A stretch of DNA of 64,000 nt. It comes from Euwallacea fornicatus. Its lineage: Eukaryota; Arthropoda; Insecta; Coleoptera; Curculionidae. Below the pieces are notes generated by a model. That model saw only the letters and a program-made list of their open reading frames with translations, ran no database searches and had not been told where the DNA came from. Where the stretch lies: NCBI RefSeq assembly GCF_040115645.1, contig NC_089551.1:1178001-1242000 (forward strand), given 5' to 3'. Shown here piece after piece: positions 40,801 to 51,763 of this stretch. The number at the start of each line of letters is the position of its first letter. Position 1 is the stretch's first letter. The position numbers and the translations under genes were made by a program.

Positions 40801-42622
40801 AGGAGGGAGATTCTCCTCGACTTTAACCAAATTGGAGATGGAATTACAATTTACTTCAATTTTGCACCAACTAACAGGGTTGGAATTTAATTCACTGTTG
40901 TTTATATCAAGCCAACATGGACCTTTGAGCTTGGCATCAATGAGAAACCTTTCAATGTTGGAAGTGTAAATGCCAAATATCTTGGAGAATGTTTTTGGAG
41001 TGTTAGAAATTGAGTCGAGATTTATTCTTGGTTCAGTTGACTAAAAGGATTATTTGATTTAGAACGAAATTGAATAAACAGATAATTTCTTACTGAATAT
41101 CTAACTTCGAGATAGTCTGATTCAGTAGGCACAGTTGGATCAAAAGCATATTTTTTCTTAACCAATCTGGCTTTGTACGATTTTAAATGCATTGGCTCCG
41201 CCACTAGACTAGCAAATTCACAATACAAATCCTTGTAAGTGACCGCTTCTTTTCCTGGCATCCCTTCATTGTCTAGTATCTTATATAAATACAACAAAAA
41301 GAGTGATGTAGGAACAATTGGGATACAACTAACTTACAACAGGCCTTGGTAATAGGAAAATCTGTCTAAGTATGTTTTTGACAGCTACACAGCAACTAAC
41401 ATATGATTTTGATGTATTGCAATATGTTTTTCCAAAAAGGAACACTGTACCAGGTTGTTTTTCTTGATCTTCAAAAGCGTCCCACCAGAAAAATCTAAAT
41501 ATCTGAAAGTCATATTAAATTTATCATAAGAAATATATTTGTAAGGTGACCTTCTACCTGTTTGTCCCCAGCTAGTACTGGAGCATCATCATTCACAGCT
41601 TCACAATTAACAGTCTCCTGAAAATCAGAACTAAAATCTGGAACAAAACTACTAGAAGCTTCACAAGTTGCAGCTTTATTTGAGTCTTTTTCTTTCATTT
41701 CTTGCTTCACAATTTTCTCTATTTGATCAATATCAAACATGTCCTCAAAGTCATCATCCATTTCACTTTGAACTTTAACTATTGCTTTTGATTGTTTAAT
41801 GTTGACAGGTTTCAATATTTCCTCAGAGTCCTCAGTACAAATTTTGGTTAAACTAGGTGTTTTCAAAGTCTCCTCTTTAATATCATTAACATCTTCATCT
41901 AATGCCACAATCTCAGATTTTTTTGATACACTAACTTCTAGCTTTTTAAAATAATTTTGAGCAATTTGCCGACGAGGTATAAAAGGCTTTCGCTCGACTG
42001 AATTTTTCTTTGCACTAGTAGATGGCTCATCCTCCTCTAGGATCTCTGATAATAACATATCATCATCTCCAATCTCAGTGTTCTCTTTTTTCTTCGAGCT
42101 AATATTTGAAAGCATATACTTGAGATTGCCCCTATGTGCATTGTCACAAACAGCTTTCTTTCGTTTAATACCTTTGCCCTTAGATTGGGCATTTTTAATT
42201 GATTGCTCATCAAGATCATCATCAAATATGTCTCTGCCATCCTCTACATACCCACTGCCATCTGCAGGAAATATTTTCTATAAATTTCTGAAAAGTTAGT
42301 TTGATGTACATACCATCATCTACAATCCACTCATCTTGCCGGTCCAAAACGCGTTTAACATATTCTTTTTCGTCAACAGTTTCGTAAATACTGTCTACTT
42401 CTTCAACCTCATATTTGTTACGAGAACCACTTTTTAACTGCTTGAACTTCTCGAAAGCTTTGGCCTTATATGAGGTATCTCTACGTTGACGTTTAGGACG
42501 GTTTTCTTCTACAAAATAAATTTATGCAGGAATTATAAGAGTGCTTTAAGCAGAGTTTAGGGAGATCTGTATACCTAAAGCTATTGAATGTTTATGTAAC
42601 TTGACTTACCGGTGTCAGACAT
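37867..42622 (-). CDS. PolA1: DNA polymerase alpha catalytic subunit (POLA1)
   Basis: Nine exons on the minus strand join to 1,417 residues: 42,622-42,610, 42,508-42,314, 42,261-41,558, 41,502-41,338, 41,279-41,094, 41,040-40,650, 40,577-38,915, 38,857-38,142 and 38,087-37,867. Introns are 52-101 bp. The enzyme extends RNA primers in the primase-polymerase alpha complex at nuclear replication origins and lagging strands. Seen in the protein: an acidic N-terminal region with YEVEEVDSIYETVDEKEY; B-family palm motifs DFNSLYPSIIQE (about residue 818), LTANSMYGCLGF, and YGDTDS with both catalytic Asp (about 948); KKKKYA; and two C-terminal Cys4 modules (CLSCGTEN...CTNTEC and CEDPVC...CPAC) that bind the B subunit. 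The first exon codes only MSDT plus one base of the next codon. The length is close to the fly and human proteins. The stop lies inside a donor-like ATGTAAGTA, noted separately. Confidence 0.95.
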
Positions 42623-43222
42623 TGTTTAATTTGTTAACTATTAGAAACTGTTTTTGTAATTAAATACATTTAGTAGACACAGATATGTTTAAAAATTGAA
42701 GTTCAAGTGTTAGGTTAATTTTGGCGGGAAAGTCCTGATAATGTCAAATATGACAGAGTAATTGTTATGATTGAAATTAGTAATTTCTATACGCTCTAAT
42801 GACTCGAGTATACAATGTAGATAATATGTTATTTTTGGTATTTGTTGTTACTAAAGTAATTATAAAAAATGTCTGATAAGTGACACTACTTGCTACTCAT
42901 GTTAGATAAGTATTGTAGCGTTTTAATGATTTCGAGCAGTTTAAGTAAATATATGCATGTTCTATTTCTATATATTCCCAAGGCAGTTAATTGCAATTGT
43001 GTAACAGCAATGTCACTGCCACTGAACGTGGCGGTTAAACTGAACAGGTCAGCGAACAAACTCACATCATTTGTTTTACGTCAGTAGTGTCACCGCGGAA
43101 GCTCATTTGACTGTGCGTTTTGCCTTTTCTTGGTTTTTCTTAAAAAAGCAGAGATTTTAATAAAATTGTTAGAAGTTTGTGCCCTACAGCTTCTACTATT
43201 CTAAGCCTTGATTAGTATTAAT
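42623..43222. promoter_or_regulatory. Bidirectional promoter between polymerase alpha and belle
   Basis: Only 600 bp separate the start codon of polymerase alpha (reading left) from that of belle (reading right), so both promoters and 5' UTRs must lie here. The left part holds a consensus E2F site. A CRE-like TTTTACGTCAG lies near 43,074-43,084, closer to belle. No TATA box is obvious. Confidence 0.7.
42719..42731. promoter_or_regulatory. E2F binding site upstream of polymerase alpha
   Basis: TTTTGGCGGGAAA fits the E2F/DP consensus (TTTSSCGC and its inverse, core GGCGGGAAA) on both strands. It is about 97 bp before the polymerase alpha start codon. Genes for replication enzymes, including polymerase alpha in Drosophila, are classic E2F targets at the G1-S transition. 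The match is seen directly; binding is inferred. Confidence 0.75.
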
Positions 43223-46200
43223 ATGAGTAATGCACCCAATCAAAATGGATCAGGTCTAGAACAGCAGGTAAGTGCGAAACTACGATCCACTTCCGTCCTG
43301 TACCATTTGCCATTTTGGACATGAAGGTCGAGTACAGTTTTAACTATTGATCCATCCCGTTTAGGAAAATCGCCTATTTCGTGTTCTACACGAATAATGT
43401 TACCCTGTACGTGTCTTTTTTCTACCAAAAATTCGGCTCTGCTTCCCGGAAACCGTGGAGAGCATACTAGAGTTCATTAACTTCAAAGAGCCCAATTACC
43501 ATTTTCCTTTGTGTGATCCAAGTTCTAATGTTGAGCTCTGCAGAGTAGTAATAACTAAGTGATAATTTTCATACTTGCATGGTGACTTTATGATCAAGTA
43601 TCTGATAGAGATATTCACTTTCAGTAGTAACTCAGTTTTCCATTTAGTGTCAGAAGTATTTTACTGATAATCCTACGATACTACTACTTGTATAACAGCA
43701 GTTTGAATAAAAAGTTATTAGTAGAGACCACTAGCATATAGACATATTTATATTCCTAAAAGTGACACAATTAATAGCCAAGCGCTGATGAACTCACTAG
43801 CAGTGTAATATTCATGAAAATTAAGTCAAAATGTTGTAAAAAGTTACCTACAGGACTTACAACATAAATCACCATTAATGCACTTTTCTAGTTTGCTGGT
43901 CTGGACTTGCAGAGCCGTAATAGCGGCCGCTATATTCCCCCCCACTTGCGCCACAAGCAGAGCAGTGCAGGAGGGGGGACTCAGTCGTCTGAGTCTAGTG
44001 GTTACGAGCGGGAACGGGACAGAGGAGAAACTCGTGGTAATAATAGAGGTCAGCTTTTATATTTGGTCTATCACTCCCAGTTTTTTTTCTTCTAAAACAA
44101 TAAATCTAAAATATACTTTCTAGCAGACCGCGGTTATAACAGGGGCGGCGGCAGAGACAACCGCGGCGACTTTTCCAGTTTCAACACCCGCGGCAGGCGT
44201 GATTACCCCAATGGCGACGCCAATGAGAGAGGATCGGATTGGAATCGCGGTGGAGAGTCTCGTAATCAGGAGAGAGACCGTACGTCTGTGACCCTACCGT
44301 TGTGGTTAACACATTAGCAATAAAGAGTACTAAAATTATAAAATGGAAATTTGCGAGCAAATGTGCCTGAGCGACTATAAAACAAATCTCTGCAGGAGCG
44401 AAAGTGCGCCTGCCTGAACAGTGTTCTCTCTTTTCAGTCATCTAGTTTCTTTTCTAACCATCTTCTATTTTCTAATTTTATTACTTGGCATTCGTGGTAC
44501 TCACCTCTGCGTAAACGCTAAAAATTCCAAACTCAAAGCATTAATGATCCTGTGATTGATGCAGAAACCTCGGGGTTGTCTCGGAACGATCGCTGGCAGG
44601 AGCCGGAACGCCCTCGCGGCGGCGATAGATGGAACGATAACAGCTCCGGGGGGGGCAGATGGAACGATAATCGGGAGAGGCGTAACGAGAACGACTGGAC
44701 AATTCCCTTGGCTCGTGACGAACGTCTCGAGATGGAGCTCTTCGGCACAGGTAACACCGGAATCAACTTCAGCAAATATGAGGATATACCTGTTGAAGCA
44801 ACCGGGGAGAAAGTGCCGCGTCACATTGCATCTGTAAGGAACTCTGTGGGCAATGTTAATCACTAAATTTGTAATAAACTTTCGTCAATTAGTTTGAAGA
44901 AGTACAGTTGACAGAGATTATCCGTACTAACATCGCAGCGGCGCGATATGACACCCCCACTCCCGTGCAGAAGTACGCGATACCCATAATTCTGGCACAA
45001 CGTGACGTTATGGCGTGTGCACAGACCGGGTCTGGTAAAACGGCCGCCTTCCTGGTTCCCATTCTGAACCAGATGTACGAGGGCGGCCCGCCCAACATCC
45101 AGCAGAGCCGCAGCAGGCGCAAGCAGCACCCCTTGGGGCTGGTGTTGGCGCCCACACGCGAACTGGCCACCCAGATTTACGATGAAAGTAAGAAGTTCGC
45201 ATACAGGTCCCGAGTACGGCCCTGTGTTGTGTAAGTATTCATTTCAGTTCCAAGTTTGTCTTCGAAAAATTGCAACAAAAGAACTTTTAAGGGCAGTTTT
45301 CTAGGTTCACGTAAAATAAACTTGAAAGCTAAACTCACTAATAAACCAATCAGAAAAGACTATAGCCAGGGAAAAATGTTAGTTAAGTTGGTTTTTACCA
45401 CTTTCAACTCTAATGCAAAATTAACTGTTTTGGCTTGAAAACGTCAGCTCGAAAACAAGACTGTGAAAAGGCGGATTTGTAGCCTCGTTTTCGACTGAGC
45501 TACGAATTTATTCGCTTTGTTAAACAAACAGTTGTTATTAGATATGGAGGAGCTAATATCGGCGACCAAATGCGAGATTTGGATCGCGGTTGCCATCTTT
45601 TGGTGGCGACTCCTGGTCGCCTTTTGGATATGATCGATCGCGGAAGAATCGGGCTCGACTATTGCCGTTATTTGGTCCTCGACGAGGCCGACAGAATGTT
45701 GGACATGGGTTTCGAGGTCCAGATCAGAAGAATCGTAGAAAAGGAAACAATGCCGCGCACTGGCGAAAGACAAACTTTGATGTTTTCGGCCACTTTTCCG
45801 CATCCTATCCAGATGCTGGCTAGAGATTTTCTGGATAATTACATATTTTTGGCCGTCGGCCGAGTTGGATCCACGTCAGAGAACATTACCCAGAAGGTAT
45901 TATCCTATTTTGAGCAAACTCGAGGCACGTACCGGTTTAAATAGGAACTTTCCGCTCTTAGCTATTTTAAACTGTCCTTATTACCACCAGCTCTTTCGAA
46001 AATTTAGGTTGTGTGGGTAGAAGAACATGACAAGCGATCCTTCCTGCTCGACCTCCTGAACGTGGCAGACTTGCAGCAGCCCTCCGCCGAAAGTTTGACT
46101 TTGGTTTTCGTCGAAACTAAAAAAGGGGCCGATTCTCTAGAAGATTTTTTGCACCAGGAGGGGTACCCGGTCACTTCTATACACGGAGATCGCACCCAGC

Positions 46201-46941
46201 GCGAACGGGAAGATGCCTTGAGGTATCTATCCAAGTTTTCCCTTTAACCTCCGTACTATCGGCTCATTATAGGCAATTCCGTTCTGGAAATACCCCAATC
46301 TTGGTAGCCACTGCAGTAGCAGCTCGTGGACTAGACATACCTCACGTAAAGCACGTGATCAACTTCGATCTGCCTTCGGATATTGAAGAGTACGTTCATC
46401 GAATCGGTCGTACCGGAAGAATGGGGAATTTAGGATTGGCCACGTCGTTCTTTAATGACCGCAATCGCAATTTGGCGAATGGGATGTTGGATTTGTTAGT
46501 GGAGGCGAAACAGGTCAGTGGCCGTAACAAGGACCCCTTGCTCCATTTTGGCCTTCGGCCTTGTTTCCTTCAAAACAAGTTTCCCTTCAGGAATATCCAT
46601 CGTGGATGGAGAGCGTAGCCTCCGATAGCCGTGTTCCTAGTTCAGGTAGAAGGGGCGGCGGCGGCAAGGGTCGTTACGGTAGCAGCAGTGGGGGTGGTAG
46701 CTTCGGAAGCAGAGACTACCGTCAGCAAGCTGGCGGTTCGCAAAGAAACCAGAAGTCGTCTGGAGGGTACGGCGGAAGTAGTTACGGTAACGGAGGTATG
46801 TATTTTCCTTGAATTTACAACTTGCTGAGAGTTGTAGATTCACATTTATCTTTTCGTTTCGTTTCAGGAGGTGGCGGTATGGAGCGGAGCTCTAACTTTG
46901 GCGGCAATTACAACTCCAATAACCAGGACGACTGGTGGTAA
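43223..46941 (+). CDS. bel: DEAD-box RNA helicase, DDX3/belle family
   Basis: Ten exons join to 679 residues: 43,223-43,267, 43,892-44,036, 44,127-44,279, 44,565-44,833, 44,893-45,230, 45,542-45,896, 46,008-46,222, 46,273-46,513, 46,591-46,795 and 46,868-46,941. DDX3 unwinds RNA with ATP and acts in translation initiation and RNA granules. The N-terminus has GLEQQFAGLDLQ and the eIF4E-binding-like RYIPPHLRHK, typical of DDX3; an Arg-Gly-rich stretch follows. The helicase core is complete: Q motif TPTPVQKYAIP, motif I AQTGSGKT, Ia PTRELA, Ib TPGRL, II DEAD, III SAT, IV LVFVETKKGAD, V ATAVAARGLDI and VI HRIGRTGR. The tail is Gly/Ser-rich, contains SRDYRQ and ends DDWW. Exon 3 has a tandem acceptor (TAGCAG). 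It shares a promoter region with polymerase alpha. Confidence 0.95.
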
Positions 46942-48775
46942 CGCGGTTTCAGCTCTGTTTGCGCGAAAATTATTAATTAAAAAAAGGAAAATTTAGAAAA
47001 ATATATGCGCTAAATATTTAGGTCGACGATGCATTTTATTTTACTTTCTACTCTAGAATAACTTAAAGTTTACTAGTACTTTTAATAATCCCATACATAA
47101 CAATTTCAGAGCTCGAGTATTAAGTGCTACTTTAAGTACCATCTATTACCTGGATTTGCTTGCATTGCAAGCCTTTACGATGCATTGTAACGCATAATAT
47201 TATGATACTGTTCGTAAATTAAAAAAAAAACAGTAGCTATTACGTCCCGAGTTTCATTTGTGTAGAGGATGAGTGCTAAGGCCAGGAAACTATATATCAA
47301 CGTATGATTTATTTCAAAATAAGTAACATAAAAAATAGTTATACAGGGCTGTCACAAAAAACATCCAGAAAATAAATAAATTTTATAAAGGCAAGTTTCT
47401 ATAGTGAAAATCAAATTCGAATTTACAAAAAATGTACAAAAACTACGCGACTTTATGAAAAATAAAGTTTGTACAATCACTACTATAACATATACAGGGT
47501 GATGCGCGGACGCACTAAACAAACAACCAACTCGTGTTAAATCTTTTAAAAATCTATATAATACTGTTCTCCCAGACAAATATTACGCAGGATATCCATG
47601 TTTAAATCGAAAGGTCCATTTATATGTGAATGACACAGTCATATAAACACATGCAGAAAACTCCGTCGTTGCTAAGGATTATAAAAGTGATGCAAAAGAT
47701 GCAAATATTTAGATGTTGTGCCACGTATTTACGATACACTATAATTATAGTAGAGTACTCTCATTTTTGTCTTTTTTCCAACGCAGACTGCTTTAACGTT
47801 AAAACTTAGCCGTCGATTATTTTAGACATAGTATATTGCTTGTCAATAGTCAGTCTATAAATTTTACAAGTATATTCCGTTCCGGAATGTTCGGGAGCGA
47901 CGCTCAGGAACATTCTAGAAGTCCCCTAAAGCCTCTGAAATACTTAATAAACCTTAATACCCTCTTTACAGATTTACACTTACGAACTAAGTAAAATAAA
48001 TAATAATTTTAACTTGAAATATACATCAGAGCGGTTTGAGTATCATTACAAGAGGACAACTTAAAAAGTAAATATCACGACGAAAAACGATCCCAATAAG
48101 AACGTTTTCAAGCTTAATAATGTCCACACTTAAAGATTTATCATCACCCTTATTCACCATGTCGAAAATAAATATTACTACTATATAATATAGCCTATTA
48201 CATCTAGGTACGTAAATTTGCATGTAACAAAGCTGTCAGGTAGCAGTTGTGATGTAAATGGGACGTCACCGTAACGTCTAGGAACGACGTTACATTGACG
48301 TTACTTTAAGAGCATTTATAAGCATTCAGGAAATTTCTTTAAGTACACTCGATTATGTGGGGTTGTGACGACTCAATTACGCTGGGCCTGCTCTCTTTGG
48401 CTTGCAAATTCGGCCCAGTGTTCTGTATCAGCCCGGAAATGGGTCTACCGATCACTTGCTGTTGGTTGTGGATGTGGTCTAGTGTCGAGTGGTGCAGGAA
48501 AGAGTGGTCTTCGTGAGATTCACTTAAAGCTAGAATTCAAAATAAAACTGTAAACGTTAGGCCTAAAGAGGGGCCTTATTGGGTCTCACGATGGGAGGTA
48601 AAACATTCGCTCCCAGTAACCATTTCTATTGGTGGATATACCGGGTGAATTTCCTTATAAAGTTACAAAGTAATTACCCTAAGCCGGTTTAGGGTGACTT
48701 GATTAAACTTAACAGATATATTTGAGGCGTTTTAATAAAAATGGTTTAGAGGAGTGACCTTTTAGCATTAAAAAA
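46942..48775. other. Intergenic region between belle and Blimp-1 (3' ends)
   Basis: AT-rich DNA holding the 3' UTRs of two convergent genes. No exon is apparent. An ATACAGGGTGAT 12-mer at 47,492-47,503, with a near match at 47,342, suggests one or two transposon ends. If Blimp-1 splices at 48,889 instead of reading through, a last short exon could lie here, but I could not find one. Confidence 0.5.
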
Positions 48776-51763
48776 TCACCCCGCATGTTGTGATTTTCGA
48801 ATTTGCCGCTCATTCGGCGAAATGAGCAATTCGCCATTTTGTCGCGAAAATTGCACTTTCCCTCTGTAACTTAAAGGTGTCAACTTACCAATGCTTCCAT
48901 CAGTAGTGGCGTACTCGTAGTACCCACCATTCGGCACTGCACTCTCTTGCAACTCCTCCTCGATGTTATTCGGCCTGCAACTGGTGGTTTTCCAGTGCGT
49001 CCTCAACCCTGATGCGCTGATATAGTTTTTGCCGCACTCCTGGCAAATATACGGCCTCTCGTTGGTGTGCAGCCTCTTGTGCAATTTCAAGTGGACGAAT
49101 TGCGTGAACTTGGCGGGACAAAAGTCGCACGCATACGGCTTTTGTCCGCTGTGCAGCCTCAGGTGCGTCTTAAGGTTGGAGGTGGAGGAGAAGCGCTTCT
49201 TGCAGATGCTGCACTCATGAGGACGCTCCCCTGTGTGCACCAAATGGTGCTTCTGAAGGTGGGCGAGTTGCGTGAAGGATTTCGTACACACGTTGCATTT
49301 GAAAGGACGTTCGCCGCTATGGGTGCGCAAATGCACCTGAAGACAAACAAAATGCGCTTTGAAATCAACCATTTTATGGCACTTGAGCGTGGAGAGCGCA
49401 TTTAATAAAGCTCATTTTGCATTCACACGAAAGTCGAAGTGAGGTTTTTACTACGCCAGTCGAAATTACTTTGCCGCCCTCAGTGCGAAAAAGTCACTTT
49501 ACTGCTGGAGGCGCTGCAAACCAGTCTGCCTCACACCTCAAATCAGCAGTAAAGGGGACTTCCCCGCACGCAATAGCAAACAAATAACTATGACACCTAG
49601 CGGGAAAACGCAAAGATATAGACCTACCTTTAAATTCGATAACTGTCCAAACGTCTTGCAGCACACGTTACATTCATAATGCATCTTCCCGTCCTTCTTC
49701 TTCAACGGGTACGGCAAACTGCGGTACCCCCGCGATGGTCCCCCTCCCGGACTGAGAGGATTGGAAACGATATTGATCTCCTCTTGTTTGCTATCAAACG
49801 GTACAATAGGGGTAAGTAGATGGTGTGAAGTGATAACCCTGTTGCCTGATGGGGGTACAATGACGTTCGAGGTGCCCCTCTCGGGTGTGTAGGAACCCGT
49901 TGGTGACGGAGTTCCACTGTGGTGCACTGGGGTGGTCATCGGAGATGCACAATACGTCGTATAATAAGCAGGTTGCATTTCTGGGGAGGTCATATACGAC
50001 CCTTCAGGTTCAGCTGGTGCGGGGAATAGATCTAGATTTGGTGCTGCGGTACTCGAGTCCGGACTGCAAGGAGGCCTCGCTCCGTACCTGTGACTTTTCT
50101 TGTAAGAGTACGCCATCTCTGTGGGCGAGTTTGGAGGCGATTGCCTTTGATGGTCGTTATTATTGCTGTCAGTTCTATTGCCCAGCAAGATATTTTCCAA
50201 AATACTTGAAGATGGAGGAGAGTACCTTATGTGGTATCCCCCTCCATTAGGAACTTCCGACACTGCAGGCGCCAATTCAGGTACTACGTTATCATGCGGA
50301 GGGGACTCCTCGCTATCGCACGACTTGTACGTCTTGGAGATCTTGATCTTTACTTTCCGATACTCGTTTTTCAGCAATTCCGGAGTGGCCGGAGGTATCA
50401 CGTCCGCCTCTTTCACTTCGGGCTTTTTGCTGAAGTCCAGGACGTAGTTACACTCACTATCAGTGTCGCTTGTGTCCTCTGGAGGTTGAAACCCGTCATC
50501 ATGGTACCCATTGCTGTGGTACCCTTCATCCGACCGCACACTGCCTTCCGCTGCAGTCACGTGCTGGTCATAGTGGACGTCTTTGGGGGTGGGTGGCTCC
50601 GCCGTGGGAATGGGGAGGATTTCGGGGGATTGCTGAACCTGCTGACCTGTTTCGTTCGTGAGCAAAACAGTAGAGTTGCGGGTGCTGGTGGTACTTACGT
50701 ATCCTCTGCAGCATCTGTTCCCCAGTCAACGGGTAGTTGAGCCTCTCTGCAAATTCCTTGCAGTACCACACCAATAATTCCTGATTGGGCAGGATGGGCT
50801 TTATGGTGTAGAAGTAGATGTTCATCTTGTACTGACAGGCGATCAAGTTCTGAGATTCGCTGGAATAGGCGGGGTTCACGTAGCGCATCCAGTTCGCTTT
50901 GGAAATGTCGTACCCGTCGATGTAGTAGAAGAGTTCATTATCTTTGTAGATCTGCAGAAAGTCGATCGTTTGACGGACCCTTTGACGATTGTTCTCGGAA
51001 CTTACCCTCCAAAAATATTTACGGTTCGCTGAGGAGGGCACAGCGTCTTTGGCGTAGATTTCTCCCACGAGGGGGCCAAACCGGGTCCCTCGTGGGATGT
51101 ATCCTGTGCTCCACACCCCTTGAGCCTGCGAACAAAGACATGAGCGTCATACACTTTCAGATTATAAGCAACAATTGTGCGTTAATAACAGTGGCGCGAC
51201 ACCGAACTGAGCGGCCGTATGTGCGCCACTGCCTGAAAATCCTATAAAGCGCTTAATACACAATGAGTCACTAGCGCATCACAATGTTTTTAGACCGGGC
51301 AATTTCTCGAAATTATTCACTTGCTGGTTTCACACCTTTTTGGTCCTTATTATCAACTTTAAATTGCGTCCAGCACGCCACTAATGCATACTTGGACGCT
51401 ACTGATTGCTCTAAGATTTAGCAAGGCATGAAGCTACTTGGAAATTGTGGAGAACCCGCTACTTACATCTGACAGAGCATTCGAAGGCTTGAGCACCAAA
51501 TTTCTTGGCAAAGTTGCTTCGGCCCTGTTGGGTACTTCCCTCTCGACCGGCAAATCAGGTACTATGTAAGTGGTGTGCAGCTCAAACTCCTCCTCACTGA
51601 TGGTGCTCAGGTCCAGGCCATTCCTGGTGGTACCCAAAGCTTCATCCATTGTATCCTAATAAATCGTCCCCCAAAAAATTAAGTCTTAATGCGTACCCCC
51701 CTTCGTCGATTCTTACCCCAATCATATCTGACCAATTGGAGAGTACCTCACGGCATTTAAGAC
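48776..51763 (-). CDS. Blimp-1: PR-domain zinc-finger repressor Blimp-1/PRDM1
   Basis: Coding exons on the minus strand are 51,763-51,717 (probable), 51,655-51,467, 51,125-50,699, 50,646-49,628 and 49,336 down to a stop at 48,776. From the ATG at 51,649 the protein would be 729 residues. Blimp-1 is a nuclear transcription repressor; in flies it is ecdysone-responsive and sets timing of development. A conserved preface (TYIVPDL, EATLPRNLVLK) leads to the PR/SET domain (about residues 62-190: YIPRGTRFGPLVGEIY, NWMRYVNPA, NELLVWYC-type block). A Pro/Ser/Thr-rich linker follows, then five zinc fingers (about 526-662): four C2H2 and a last, variant C2HC finger ending HWKTTSC, as in PRDM1. Finger 1 is split by an intron after QLSNLK. 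The extreme 5' end is uncertain because the 51,763 exon stays open upstream. The 3' end is also uncertain because a good donor (GTAAGT) at 48,888 could skip the last 37 residues. Confidence 0.9.
51189..51231. repeat. 43-bp palindrome-ended insert in Blimp-1 intron
   Basis: The segment starts CAGTGGCGC and ends GCGCCACTG, a perfect 9-bp inverted repeat around 25 bp. It lies in the 341-bp intron before the PR-domain exon. Its ends match those of the MITE-like element at 8,699-8,880, so it may be an internally deleted copy. No target duplication is evident. Confidence 0.5.
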
